This document shows positions 13,701-22,964 of a DNA stretch of 37,613 nt, piece after piece. Source of the stretch: Plantago elongata (Eukaryota; Streptophyta; Magnoliopsida; Lamiales; Plantaginaceae); the NCBI GenBank assembly GCA_036897095.1, contig JAYMSP010001010.1, positions 1 through 37,613 of the forward strand, written 5' to 3'. The position numbers and the translations under genes were made by a program. Position 1 is the first letter of the stretch. The number at the start of each line of letters is the position of its first letter. The notes below the pieces were generated by a model. The model saw only the letters and a program-made list of their open reading frames with translations, did not search any database and was not told the origin of the DNA.

Positions 13701-16700
13701 AAGAAAAGTTCTGGTGTGATATAAAAAACTAAAAAAGATTTTGGTAGCGGGTGTAAATTTCTAAAAAGGTTTTGGTGTGATTTAAAATATAAATTTAAGT
13801 TTTGGTGTAACGTAAAAAATTATGAAAAGTTATTGGTGTCGATTGCGAAAAAAAAAAGAATATGGGGTAAACTCAAAAAGTTGAAAAAGATTTTGGTGCA
13901 AAATAATATTTTCTCTTATATAAACTAACATACCAATTTTACTGATTCTTTATAGAATTATGGTGCCTTTCTGGAGAAAGATGGGGCAGGTTTTCGAGGT
14001 CAAATAAAACTTACAGGGGGCAAAAATGGTGATTTCAATCTCTCGGGACTTTCATGGACCTATCAGGTACTGTACTTATTATATGTTATTGGGTTTTCAT
14101 GAAGGTCAGATTGTACACACCACCCGTTTTGAGTTTTACATGTTTGGATGACAACACGACTTTCAAAAAATAGTGAACTAGTTATTCAAATTAAATAACT
14201 TGTGGCTGTAAGAAAGTACTATAGGTTATTACCGTTATAGTATGTTTACATGACAAATGCCCATGTTTCTGCATGTATGAGTTAGAGAGGACTTGGAAAA
14301 GTTAGAATTGTAGGATACTAGGTTTAGCCGATGGTTTACAATTAAAACTTATTGGTGGTAGCTACAATAAATATTTCCGAGGCCCATAGGAAAAATTGAA
14401 CATCTATAGCACATTGGTGCAATAAAGTGTTCATTGTCATTACGACTAGTATAATTTTCAAGAATTCTGCATTGCAATTCTCTAAGGTCTATTGGTTCTT
14501 TGCCACGGGAAAGTGGTTCAGTGAGTTGATTTGTGGTGTTGTGATATAATAACAGGTAGGACTCAAGGGAGAATTCATGCAAGTTTATGCTGTTGATCGA
14601 GAAGGAAGTGCAAAATGGGTTGAATTACCCCATGATGCAATTGCAACCGGATTTTCCTGGTACAAGGTATTCACTGATAAAAGGTTTCCAATTTTTTTTT
14701 AATTATAGCACCTCCACCAAATAGCAGAAAGAAAAAGAATTGTGCTTATGTGTTCTGAGTTTATATCATCCGTAAGTTTGAAAATAATTTGTCAGAAATT
14801 ATTTCTTCAAGGTTCAATTTGTTCACAAGGGTTTGTGGTTCTTGATTTTGCTCATGAGAGCGAAGCAGCAGTAAACCATGTATACATATCTGCAGGCATA
14901 TTTTGCTTTTTAACCTAGGATATAGTATTTCAATTTATTCAGGGTTATTCATAATTAATAACCTTTTACAACGTTATTAGCTGCCATATGTGAGGTATTT
15001 TATCAAGTGACTGACCAATTGGACATTGTAACCAGAAACAAAACTCTTGGAGTTTATTAAACATATTAAAGCTACCTGTCTTTTGTGTTTAAGCTTTGAT
15101 AGGATGAAATTTCAATTTACAATAATGAACTTTTGGATTCCACTTGCATACCTGTCTAAAATTATACCTTTACACTGTGCAAGAAGGATATTCAGCGTCT
15201 AGGATGTGTGTTTGTTTTTTCCCTTTTCTTTCTCTTCCCAGCTCTTCTGCGTGAATGTTGGTATTCCTCATGTTTCTCACATCTTATACCTTCCGTGTTC
15301 CATCATCCAGACTCATTTTGATATCCCTGATGGGGAAGATCCAGTTGTGCTTAATCTAGGAAGCATGGGAAAAGGCCAGGTTTGGGTCAACGGCCACCAC
15401 ATAGGGAGATTTTGGATTTTGAACGCTCCCAAGGATGGATGCCAACCTTGTGACTATCGGGGATCTTACGGTTCAGATAAGTGTGTTACTGGCTGTGGGG
15501 GTCCTACTCAATCTTGGTATTCGTCAACACAAACTTGGCATTTTCGTTCATTGTGCTATTTTAAACTTGGATATATAAATTGTGTTTAATAACTAAAATC
15601 ACAACCTACCACACCTTGAGTATATAATACACGTATATAACCGGAGCTCGGTGTTGTGAAACTTGTTATTGATTCCCCAACCCCCCTTAAAAAAATCGCA
15701 GGGAGGTGAACTCAGTGAATGTAACTGTTCAAAGAAAAACAAACTACCAAGAATATCCTTATATTAAGCTCCATTATTTGGTGAAGATTCATAGTCCTTG
15801 AATCCGCCATGTTGCTTGAAAGCGCCTCAAATAATTCTGGAAGAGTACTTTTAATATCCTGACAACTTGTGATGTGTATCCAGGTACCACGTGCCTAGAT
15901 CATGGTTACAGCCATCTGACAATCTGCTAGTTGTCTTTGAGGAGACAGAAAAGAACCCGTTTGAGATTTCTATTTATTCACGCTCCACCAAGACTGTTTG
16001 TGCTGTAGTATCTGAGAATCACTATCCTCCTCTAGATGCTTGGTCTACCCCAAATACGGGCAACCAAACAATCTTGCTGAAGGGTACTGCACCTGAAGTG
16101 CGCTTGCACTGTGATTCTGGAAACATAATCTCATCTATCAAGTTTGCAAGCTATGGAACGGCACATGGTAGCTGCCAAAATTTTTCAATAAGCCACTGCC
16201 ATGCATCCAGTTCAAAATCAGTCCTGAATCAGGTATGTTTAACTCCTCCTCCGTCTCGGGAATAGTTTATATTTTCTTTTGTGGTGGAGAAACTAAGGTT
16301 AGTACTAAATTTAATGCTAATGTATACATCAAATTGATTTTTAAATTAAGTATGATAAAGTAATGTTAGTGTGTTTACTTTTGATTTTTTTAATTATAAA
16401 GTTGAAGTAATGACGACTCACTGTACAAAAAGGAAATGAGAGATCTGTTGGAATATAAAAAATGATAAAATAAAAAGTTATTCACGAGATGGAGAAAGTA
16501 CTTCTTAACTATTGTGCTGTTTTCTATCTTAAAATCCAGTATTCTATCACTCCGAATATTTTTAACGTATTTGTATCATAGATTAGTATTCATGAAACTA
16601 CTGTTGATAAACATGATAATCTAAACATTAAAACTACTGTTGATAATAAATGATAATCCTTCATGTGTATTTTAGGTCTAGGGATTTTTTCAGATGTTAT

Positions 16701-16954
16701 TTGGGGCTTAATTATAGTATTAGTATTATCATGCCATGAGAGGATGCCATTGTCTTTTTTCTTTTTCTATTTTGTCTTTTTGTTCCACTCGAAAATCAGA
16801 TCATGGTTGGCGCGTGCAGGCTTGCATAGGAAAAAACAGCTGCTCCATTGCTGTATCTAACACTGTATTTGGAGACCCTTGCCATGGTGTTGCCAAGACT
16901 CTGTCCGTGGAAATAGCATGCTCCTCATCATATCCGTCTGCTTTCGACGAGTGA
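1769..16954 (+). CDS. BGAL10: GH35 beta-galactosidase with C-terminal lectin domain (BGAL10-like), 19 exons, complete
   Basis: Exons: 1769-1942, 2757-2852, 2935-3047, 4675-4741, 6457-6549, 7604-7747, 7878-7966, 8785-8890, 9400-9487, 9601-9722, 10536-10700, 11001-11227, 11467-11582, 12383-12480, 13956-14066, 14556-14666, 15311-15516, 15884-16232, 16820-16954. All introns are GT..AG and phases match, giving 2610 nt and 869 residues. ATG 1769 is the first in-frame ATG after the stop at 1712. Residues 1-20 form a hydrophobic signal peptide. The GH35 signature [14 protein letters not shown] ends at about residue 187 (E185 is the likely acid/base), and WTENWDGW holds the likely nucleophile E254. 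A cysteine-rich SUEL-type galactose-binding lectin domain spans about 782-860. The family removes terminal beta-galactose from cell-wall glycans. From memory the protein is closest to Arabidopsis BGAL10, a xyloglucan-acting apoplastic enzyme; the substrate is inferred from that. Several introns carry mobile DNA, but no exon is broken, so the gene is probably functional. The family call is firm; the exact ortholog is less so. Confidence 0.93.
2265..2410. repeat. Dispersed repeat, copy 2, in beta-galactosidase intron 1
   Basis: Diverged match to 141-300 (see that entry) within intron 1 (1943-2756). No terminal repeats or coding potential were seen, so its class is unknown. Confidence 0.4.
2683..2698 (+). 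repeat. G16 homopolymer in intron 1
   Basis: An uninterrupted run of 16 G residues about 60 bp before the intron 1 acceptor. The length is likely to vary between alleles or be affected by sequencing error. Confidence 0.8.
3159..4023. mobile_element. PIF/Harbinger (Tourist-like) MITE in intron 3
   Basis: Terminal inverted repeats begin GACCCTCTCCATCAG at 3159 and end CTGATGGAGTTGGTC at 4023, and the element is flanked by a TTA duplication (3156-3158 and 4024-4026). A 3-bp TTA target site is typical of PIF/Harbinger elements. It is 865 bp long with no transposase, so non-autonomous. Inside are degenerate AATTACAACACTTGAAATTG-type repeats (about 3455-3555) and two strong hairpins near the 3' end (3881-3934 and 3939-3980). 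It lies well inside intron 3 and leaves the splice sites intact. Confidence 0.8.
3881..3934. repeat. GC-rich hairpin inside the intron 3 MITE
   Basis: Near-perfect inverted repeat of about 25 bp per arm with a short A/T loop. The arms contain GACGCTGGGCTGCG and its complement. A second hairpin of about 18-bp arms follows at 3939-3980. The GC-rich stem stands out from the AT-rich surroundings. Confidence 0.8.
4958..5203. mobile_element. Foldback MITE with internal minisatellite, intron 4
   Basis: About 45-bp terminal inverted repeats: the left arm begins CTAGGGGAAGAGCGGTTTTT at 4958, and the right arm ends in the matching complement GCTCTTTCCCTAG at 5203. Between them, 5012-5150 is a tandem array of a TCTGTGGGTTTTTA-type unit with TTTAGGG spacers. 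The element is bordered by similar sequence on both sides (TCTATCCCTTTATAAAAAT and CTATCTCTTATAAAAAT). There is no coding sequence and the superfamily is uncertain. Confidence 0.65.
5012..5150 (+). repeat. Minisatellite of TGTGGGTTTTTA-type units
   Basis: Five to six imperfect copies of a T/G-rich unit (TCTGTGGGTTTTTACGTTG and variants), some joined by ATTTAGGG. It forms the core of the foldback element at 4958-5203. Confidence 0.75.
5225..5419. mobile_element. Stowaway-like MITE remnant in intron 4
   Basis: Ends in AAACGGAGGGAGTA, the typical Stowaway terminal repeat followed by a TA target site, at about 5407-5419. The opposite terminal repeat is not recognisable, so the element is truncated or heavily diverged and the left limit is approximate. 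Confidence 0.4.
6896..6940 (+). repeat. Three perfect 15-bp tandem repeats in intron 5
   Basis: TTAACCACTATATTC occurs three times head to tail without a mismatch. It lies in an intron with no coding consequence. Confidence 0.9.
9150..9215 (+). other. tRNA-like A-box relic in intron 8
   Basis: GCGGCTCAGTTGGTAAGACG closely resembles the 5' part of a tRNA, with an A box (GGCTCAGTTGG). No matching B box, acceptor stem or poly(A) tail follows, so this is not a functional tRNA gene. It may be the head of a degraded tRNA-derived SINE. Confidence 0.35.
9830..10340 (+). mobile_element. LTR relic of the same copia family, in intron 10
   Basis: The sequence from about 9830 to 10340 is clearly similar to the reverse complement of 24960-25450 (LTR of element B) and of the matching part of LTR A. 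Shared words include GAAAGAGTTGAACTTTC, CTGAAGCTCATTCTCC, AAAGTTATACGAGAAGCTT, GGAGTACATG, GTACTTGG and TTGGAGGATTACGCCACCTC. It is in sense orientation relative to the host gene, opposite to the downstream elements. Neither LTR end nor internal coding sequence is seen, so it is a partial LTR. Limits are approximate. Confidence 0.75.
12868..13916. mobile_element. 1.05-kb foldback element with about 200-bp subrepeated inverted repeats, intron 14
   Basis: The left arm (12868 to about 13065) and right arm (about 13700 to 13916) are inverted repeats. Both contain CTTTTTGAGTTTACCCCA, CGACACCAATAACTTT-type and AATCACACCAAAACCTTTT words in mirrored order. Each arm is built from reiterated TTTTGGTGTNA units spaced about 30 bp apart. 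The middle is AT-rich with no transposase. Long subrepeated arms suggest a foldback or non-autonomous Mutator-like element; no clear target duplication was found. Exons 14 and 15 on either side are intact. Confidence 0.7.
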
Positions 16955-17030
16955 AGCTCAGTATGTATTTATCGGATTTTATGTTGTAAAGTTGAAATCA
17001 TGTACAGAGAGAGTTACTAAATTCAGTGAA

Positions 17031-17036
17031 AATAAA
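17031..17036 (+). terminator. Candidate poly(A) signal of the beta-galactosidase gene
   Basis: AATAAA 77 nt after the stop codon at 16952-16954, followed by an A-rich run. The position fits a plant near-upstream polyadenylation element; this is inference only. Confidence 0.4.
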
Positions 17037-17040
17037 AAAA

Positions 17041-17739
17041 AATGTTGTCACTCAGCTTCTATCGTCAACTTACTGAAGGAGTATGTAGGGGTGTTCAAAT
17101 TTTGATTTTGGGATTCGATTTGAAATCAAAGTTTCGGGAGTTTACATAATCTATACTGTCACGCCTCAAAATCAGAGTATTTTGTTTCGACAGACCGTGT
17201 ATCTTGACATAAATTTACGCTAACATAAAATTTCAAATTTTAATTACAAAATAATATATGGTGTTTTAGAGCATCTAAAACAAATATAATTCTAGGAACA
17301 CATAGAAATGGTTACAATTCTTAAGAAAAGGTACAAAGTTCTGACTTAACATATGGATAATGTTATTTCCATGGTAATCATTACTCTTTTTCATTTGAAC
17401 ATTATAAAAGAAAAAATTTACTGAGTATGTTAGTGTAGTAAATATTGTATATAATTTTAGATCTTGGAATATATGTTTTATATCTTTGAAGAATATTAAG
17501 TGGGAAGCATCCATCAACCGAACCTCATTTGTTGAAGATCAGAAGACTGCACAAGATTGCTAAAGACTAAGGATAAAAGTGTCCCAAAAAGCTTGTCCAT
17601 ATACCTTGAAGAAACTAAGTGGAATGAGTGAACGTTTCAACAAGTATCCGAAGCACTAAAGGTCTCTGAGAAAGTACTTGCATAGCCTTGGAAAGCTTGC
17701 ATTGTTCCATTGACACTACACGACAAAATTAATACAATG
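17041..17739. other. Intergenic sequence, nothing recognised
   Basis: AT-rich sequence without a recognisable gene. The minus-strand open frame at 17275-17517 is low-complexity and has no known domain. Confidence 0.4.
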
Positions 17740-17741
17740 TA

Positions 17742-18012
17742 CTCCCATCCGTTTTATTAAAAATTTATTAACTTTCTTTTTTTGATGTTTCATTAGAAAT
17801 TTCTAACCTAAAAAAGGAAATTTTTATCCCACTAACTAATTATTTATTATATCTCTTTCCTACTTCATTATCATTTTATTCAATTTTATTCTTACTTTAT
17901 CACTCACTTACAAATTTACCACCATAATACCCCACAAAAAACTAATAAAATAATACTTTTTCTTAATATTAGAGAAAATAATAATAAGAAGTTCTTATTG
18001 GAACGGAGGGAG
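17742..18012. mobile_element. Stowaway MITE
   Basis: Starts CTCCCATCCGTTTTATTA and ends AACGGAGGGAG, the diagnostic Stowaway (Tc1/mariner) terminal repeat. It is flanked by TA on both sides (17740-17741, 18013-18014). At 271 bp and AT-rich with no ORF, it matches the family's usual size. Confidence 0.88.
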
Positions 18013-18072
18013 TATTTGTTACGTAGACATAAATGTCTGAACATGAAGGAAAATCTTTGAAGAAGAGACAAA

Positions 18073-18299
18073 ATTCATTGGGGAGTCATAAGGTGGTCGG
18101 GTGGTAATGAAGCTGAAACTACAACCATGAGGTGATAGGATTGATTCTTAGTGGCATGATTTTCTTCGTAATGGAGTGTTATTCCTTCGAATAGAGTTTT
18201 GTAATTCTCCGAATGGATTATTAGTTAGTTGATTATCATTACATTCAAATGGAATATGTAACGATGTGATGTATATTAAATTCCAAAAAAAAAAAAAAA
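18073..18299 (+). mobile_element. tRNA-derived SINE with target-site duplications
   Basis: Flanked by an 11-bp near-perfect duplication (GAAGAGACAAA at 18062-18072, GAAAAGACAAA at 18300-18310). It ends in an A15 tail at about 18285-18299. An A-box-like TGGTCGGGTGG (18094-18104) and a B-box-like GGATTGATTCT (18138-18148) are spaced as in a tRNA promoter. Structure, tail and duplications together support a SINE; no family name is assigned. Confidence 0.72.
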
Positions 18300-18514
18300 G
18301 AAAAGACAAAGCTTCCTACCGTACTATTTTTTTCTTCATATATCACTAGTTTGAATTTGATTGAGCCTAACATATACTATTCAAACGGCCTGAAACTCAA
18401 ATATAAATATCACCACTTAAAATGCTTGAAACACATTGAACACCCTCAACTACACTGAGCTTACAACCCTCTCATCATACAAAACTTCTGCCTACTTACT
18501 CTCAAGCTTACCGT

Positions 18515-18760
18515 TACGACTACCGGGGGAGGGGGTGAATAGTCTTGTAAAACTTTTGTGGATAAACACAATTTTATGTCTAAAGATATTTGATACTTAA
18601 TTTCAGAGAGTGGTAGACTTTTAATGATAAGTGTGCGTGCTTAACATAATATGACTGTAAATACTTGGCTAGATAAATAAATCAAGATAAATGCAATACA
18701 TAATTAATCCAACAGACTATAGTGGTATCTGGAGGGGGTTGTAACCCTCCATGGAAGCAA
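18515..18760 (-). mobile_element. Partial 3' LTR of a related element
   Basis: GACTACCGGGGGAGGGGGTGAATAGTCTT parallels the G-tract region of the two full LTRs, and the sequence up to GTGGTATCTGGAGGGGGTTG parallels their GTGGTATCTAGAGGTGGC segment. The remaining LTR 5' part is absent: the extra ORF abuts it directly. It is more diverged than the other LTR copies. Confidence 0.6.
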
Positions 18761-18769
18761 TGCCATTAT

Positions 18770-20131
18770 CTTCCATTACTCTGTCATTCACCGCCAAGCC
18801 TTCATCTGCCTGTTGGGGTATGACAACTTCAACCGACTTACTCTTGGTTACATCCTCTGCAACCATATCTCTTTTCGGTAGAGGAGATGAGCTATAGGCT
18901 CCACCATGAGTCTATGTCTGTGATCTCTTGAGAACCTCTTGGAGTGGGAGGTCATCATCTGAGTCATCATTGATGTCTGGGACAAATTCATCAATGTCGC
19001 GTAGATCATTCACAGACAGCTCTTGCATTTGCCTATGCTCATAGATCTCTTTTCTGAGCTGGAGTCTCTTTGGATGGGAAGGGGTTGTTGAGCTTCAACA
19101 TTCTCTGAATATTGTGTGTTAGCAAGTACTACTTGCACACTCTTCTTCACTCTTGGTTTCTTGGTCCTGGGTATCTTATAGCGACTTGGACCTCAACCTG
19201 GATTTCTTCAGATCCACCTTCTCCCTGACCAACCAACTTGTCCTTGGCCGCCTTTTTCAAGGCTTCCTCATAAGCATGTTTGTACATAGTATTGATCACA
19301 GGGATGTCCATGTGCTCTCTCGGAGAACAACACTGCATTTCTCCGGAAGATAGCATATCTTCAGGTCATAGTGCATGTTTACTTTGGTGTCAGCACGGCC
19401 TTTGCCTATCTTGGGTTCAAACTCTTTGACCATGTTGATGAATTTGGTGAATGCGTACTTACCCCAATTGAAGAGGTGTTCCTTCTCATTCACCTGTTTC
19501 TAGAGAATGTCATCATCATCCAAAGCTCGAGGCTTATTTGATCAATGCCTGTTTTGTTGCCATCAAAGCAACGATGAAGTATGTTGGCTAAGACATTCCA
19601 GTTCTCATAGAGATGTCTGGTCCTATTGTCTCCCAGAATGAACGTTGAAGGACAATCTTCGATTTTGTCGTTCGCAGCTTCTTCATACAAGATCTTGACA
19701 GCATCATTTAAAACTTTGTCTCTTGTATTTATCTCAGAAACCTGGTCGTACTATCTCAGTAACTTGGACTTTAGTTTTATTGTACATTTATTTAACGCCA
19801 TTATTGAGCTTTATGTATATTTCAGAGGTATTGTAGAACTCTAAAATATCCACTAGTGACAAGCCGCTAGGAGCAGTAGTGAGGAATTTCCTAATCCTTG
19901 ATGTTTCAAGCATTTTCAGGACATAGGTCCTATATGGTGTAGATGATATAGCAACAGTCAGAAACTGAGTATTCATGTGAGCTCCCCAATTTTTTTGAAG
20001 CTGGAGGTCCAGTCCTCTGGGTTGAAATCACCCAACAAGCATTTGTTCAACACTTGCTAGTTTCTTTCTCCTTGCTTTTCAGCACAAGAAGTCGCAACAG
20101 TATTCTTGGATGAGGTCTTTCTGGGTGCCAT
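18770..20131 (-). pseudogene. Extra ORF downstream of RNase H (env-like position), broken
   Basis: Reading minus from ATG 20131 (MAPRKTSSK...), a coding-like region continues in shifting frames through open segments at 19976-19788, 19690-19490, 19493-19296 and 19356-19147 to about 18770. Stops occur early and between segments, so it is a pseudogene of roughly 450 codons. Recognisable stretches include LFNWGKYAFTKFINMVKEF and KVNMHYDLKICYLPEKC. The position matches the additional ORF of Sireviruses, and the sequence vaguely resembles the plant transposon-associated domain often annotated as putative plant transposon protein. No signal peptide or membrane segment is evident. Function unknown. 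Confidence 0.6.
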
Positions 20132-20325
20132 ATCTTATAAGAGTTTTTGAGTAAGGTAATCAGTGAGAGTTCTTGAAATCGAGATATTTTAATTTATCTT
20201 TTCAGACGACTAAACAAGGAACAGATGATTAACCAAAGGATTTGCAGAAAACTTAGAAAGTTTTTGTTGTTTTGATGCAAGTGAAAATTTTGGATTTGGT
20301 AAAAGTGTTTGTCTATTACCAGAAT

Positions 20326-20338
20326 CCTTTATATATAG
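20326..20338 (-). promoter_or_regulatory. TATA-like box upstream of the extra ORF
   Basis: Minus strand reads CTATATATAAAGG, a good plant TATA match, about 195 nt before the ATG at 20131. The interval is rich in CAAAACAACAAAAAC-like leader sequence and has no long ORF. This suggests the extra ORF could have had its own internal promoter. Confidence 0.45.
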
Positions 20339-20750
20339 CAAGTGAGAATTACATAGATACGACATACGTATAGAAATTTCATATCTGTATCTGTGTACAT
20401 TGCATCGGCGTGGTATACATTTCTACTTTGATTAAATGCATAGTGGGCCATGATTGTATTTGCAACAGGCATTACTTGCTGAGATTTAATCTCAGCCGTT
20501 GAGATCAAACATTTATTTATCAAGGGCTATGGTTGAATATATTTGCAATGATATGTACCAACAAATGTTCCCGTGTCCACTTAATAAATGTTGGCAATAC
20601 ATATACATACTGCTAGTTATGATAGAACAAAACCTTTTGGACTTATCATTCAGAGAGCAAGTCTTGTTTTATGTTACTTATCATAAAAATGTTAAAAACA
20701 CTAAACCCTAGACATGTTTGACTCTCCAAAATATGTACTTTGTAGGACTA

Positions 20751-20761
20751 TTTGTTCCCCC
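20751..20761 (-). other. Polypurine-tract-like sequence after RNase H
   Basis: Minus strand reads GGGGGAACAAA preceded by AGTAT, about 280 nt past the RNase H stop. Copia elements carry a purine tract for plus-strand priming near here, and Sireviruses often have one upstream of the extra ORF. Identification is by position and composition only. Confidence 0.4.
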
Positions 20762-21042
20762 ATACTTCATGACTAAAATGGTTTGTTGAATTCCCTTTTT
20801 CAGAAAATACCACTAGATATTGGCCTGTCCAAAGTATTTGAGTTCTAATTTTATATACTTATGGACTATATAACAATCAGCCTTTCTGGGCTCCTTTTCC
20901 CAGAAAAACTTAGGCTTTCTGAGTCTCATGTCTCAGAAACATTAACATCCTTCTTTTCATATAGGTTATCTGAAAACCCGTTTCAGAAACTTGTTTCCCT
21001 TTATCTCGTACATACTCACTCTTTTTAGAGATTAAGAACTTT

Positions 21043-22964
21043 TCAGTTCTGTAGCAACTTCATTAACCCAAGACTATGTCTTAAGGTTAAAAATCTACTT
21101 TCATGTAGTGGCTTAGTGAAGATGTCTGCAAGTTGATCTTCAGTACCAACTTTTAGAATCTATATATTGCCTTTATTAACATGGTCTCTGATGAAGTGGT
21201 GTCCAACATCAATGTGTTTAGTTCTAGCATTGAGCTTTGGATTCTGAGTAATCGCAGTAGCACTTGTGTTGTCACACAAAATGAGTGTTTTCTCTTATTG
21301 AGTCCATAGTCTCTGAGTTGTTGTTGTTGTATCTATAATATATGAGTAGCAGCACAACCAGCAACAATATATTCAGCCTCTGTGGTAGAAGTAGCAATTG
21401 AGTTTTGCTTCTTGCTAAACCATGAGATAAGTCTAATGCCCAGAAACAAACAAGTTCCTGAAGTAATTTTCCTATCAAGCATTGATCCAACATTTGAGTA
21501 GCCAACTGAACTCAATCCACTTTCTTTAGGATACGATTGTCCAAATTCTACAATACCTTTCACATACCTTAATATTTTCATAGCAATGTTGTGTTGTGAC
21601 TGCATATGATTTGTCTGAAATCTAGCACACACACCAACTGCATATTGAATATCAAGTCTGCTTGCAGTAAGGTATAGTAGTGAACCTATCAACTTCCTGT
21701 ACATATGTTCTTCAACACTCTTATCAGATTCAGTATAAGTCATTTTGGTTCCTATGCTCATATGTATCTTAGCATTCTTTTCATAAGGCTTCAGATTGAA
21801 CTTACTGAGCATATCCTTTGCATAATTTGTTTGACTAATGAATATTCCATCGTTGAGTTGCTTGACTTGCAACCCTAGGATATAGTTCAATTCTCCCATC
21901 ATGTTCATCTCAAATTTACTTTTCATGAGATTTGCAAAATCATCACAAAGTTGCTTGTCTTTAGATTCAAATATGATTTCATCAACATATACTTGAACCA
22001 AAAGTAGTTTCTCTTCCCGATTTAAAGTGAATAAAATTTATCAACTTCACCTTTCTTAAAACCACTTTCCAGAATGTATTTGACCAAAGTGTCATACCAT
22101 GCTCTTGGAGCCAGTTTCAGTCCATAAAGAGCTTCTATAACTTATAGACCATCCTACTTTCTGAGGAAACTTCAAAACCTAGTGGTTGATGAACATAGAC
22201 TTCCTCAGCAAGTTCACAATTCAGAAATGCACTTTTAACATCCATCTGGTAAACTTTAAAGTCATTATGAGCTGCAAAGACTAGAAATATTCTGATTGCA
22301 TCCAATCTTGCAACTGGTGCATATGACTCATCAAAGTCTAAGCCTTCAGTCTGGGTAAACCCCTTGGCAACCAACCTACCCTTTTTTTTTCCAGTTATTT
22401 CACCAGACTCATTCATTTTGTTTCTGAAAACCCACTTAATTCCAATCACAGATATTCCTTCTACAAATGGAACTAGTTTCCAGACCTTATTTCTCTCAAA
22501 TTGATCCAACTCTTCTTGCATTGTAGAGATCCAGTCTTGATCCTTTAATGCATCTTCAATAGTTTTAGGTTTGAGATAAAACATCCAAAGAGAGAATCAA
22601 CATTTTCCGCAAATGCTCTCCTAGTTCTAACACCTTGATCAATAGGACCACATCCTTTGCGAGATGATCTCTAATCCATTTCATTATAGGTTTTGAACTA
22701 TTAGGGTCACCATCTACGTGATCTAGATGTGAATCACTATGATTATGTTTTATACTTCTCCAGTATCAGTGATATTTTGTACACTAGAAGTGCGGTAAAT
22801 ATCAGACACTTGTTCAATGTGAGAGATTTTTAGAATACGACTTTCAGAAAGGTTGTTCACAGAATTGTCTCTACAATGAATATACTCAGTTTCCATTTCT
22901 GGAATCCTCATAAGAAATTCTTCATTATGTCTAAGAGTCATCTGGTTGTTACTAGGCACATCAT
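21043..22964 (-). pseudogene. Copia pol 3' part: integrase-RT linker, reverse transcriptase and RNase H
   Basis: Minus strand. The region begins with an integrase-RT linker recognisable as WIRDH and RTRRAF (about 22700-22590, frames shifted). The RT starts near 22584 with [20 protein letters not shown], then [28 protein letters not shown] and [10 protein letters not shown] frameshifted stretch at about 22140-22000 is followed by the active-site region QVYVDEIIF (YVDE at 21989-21978) and GELNYILGLQVKQL. RNase H continues with ATSTTEAEYIVAG, LCDNTSATAITQNPKLNARTKHID and FTKPLH, and stops at 21043, with one in-frame TAG before KVGTEDQLAD. Integrase and protease are absent. At least two disruptions make it non-functional. 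Family: Ty1/copia, Sirevirus-like. Confidence 0.85.
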
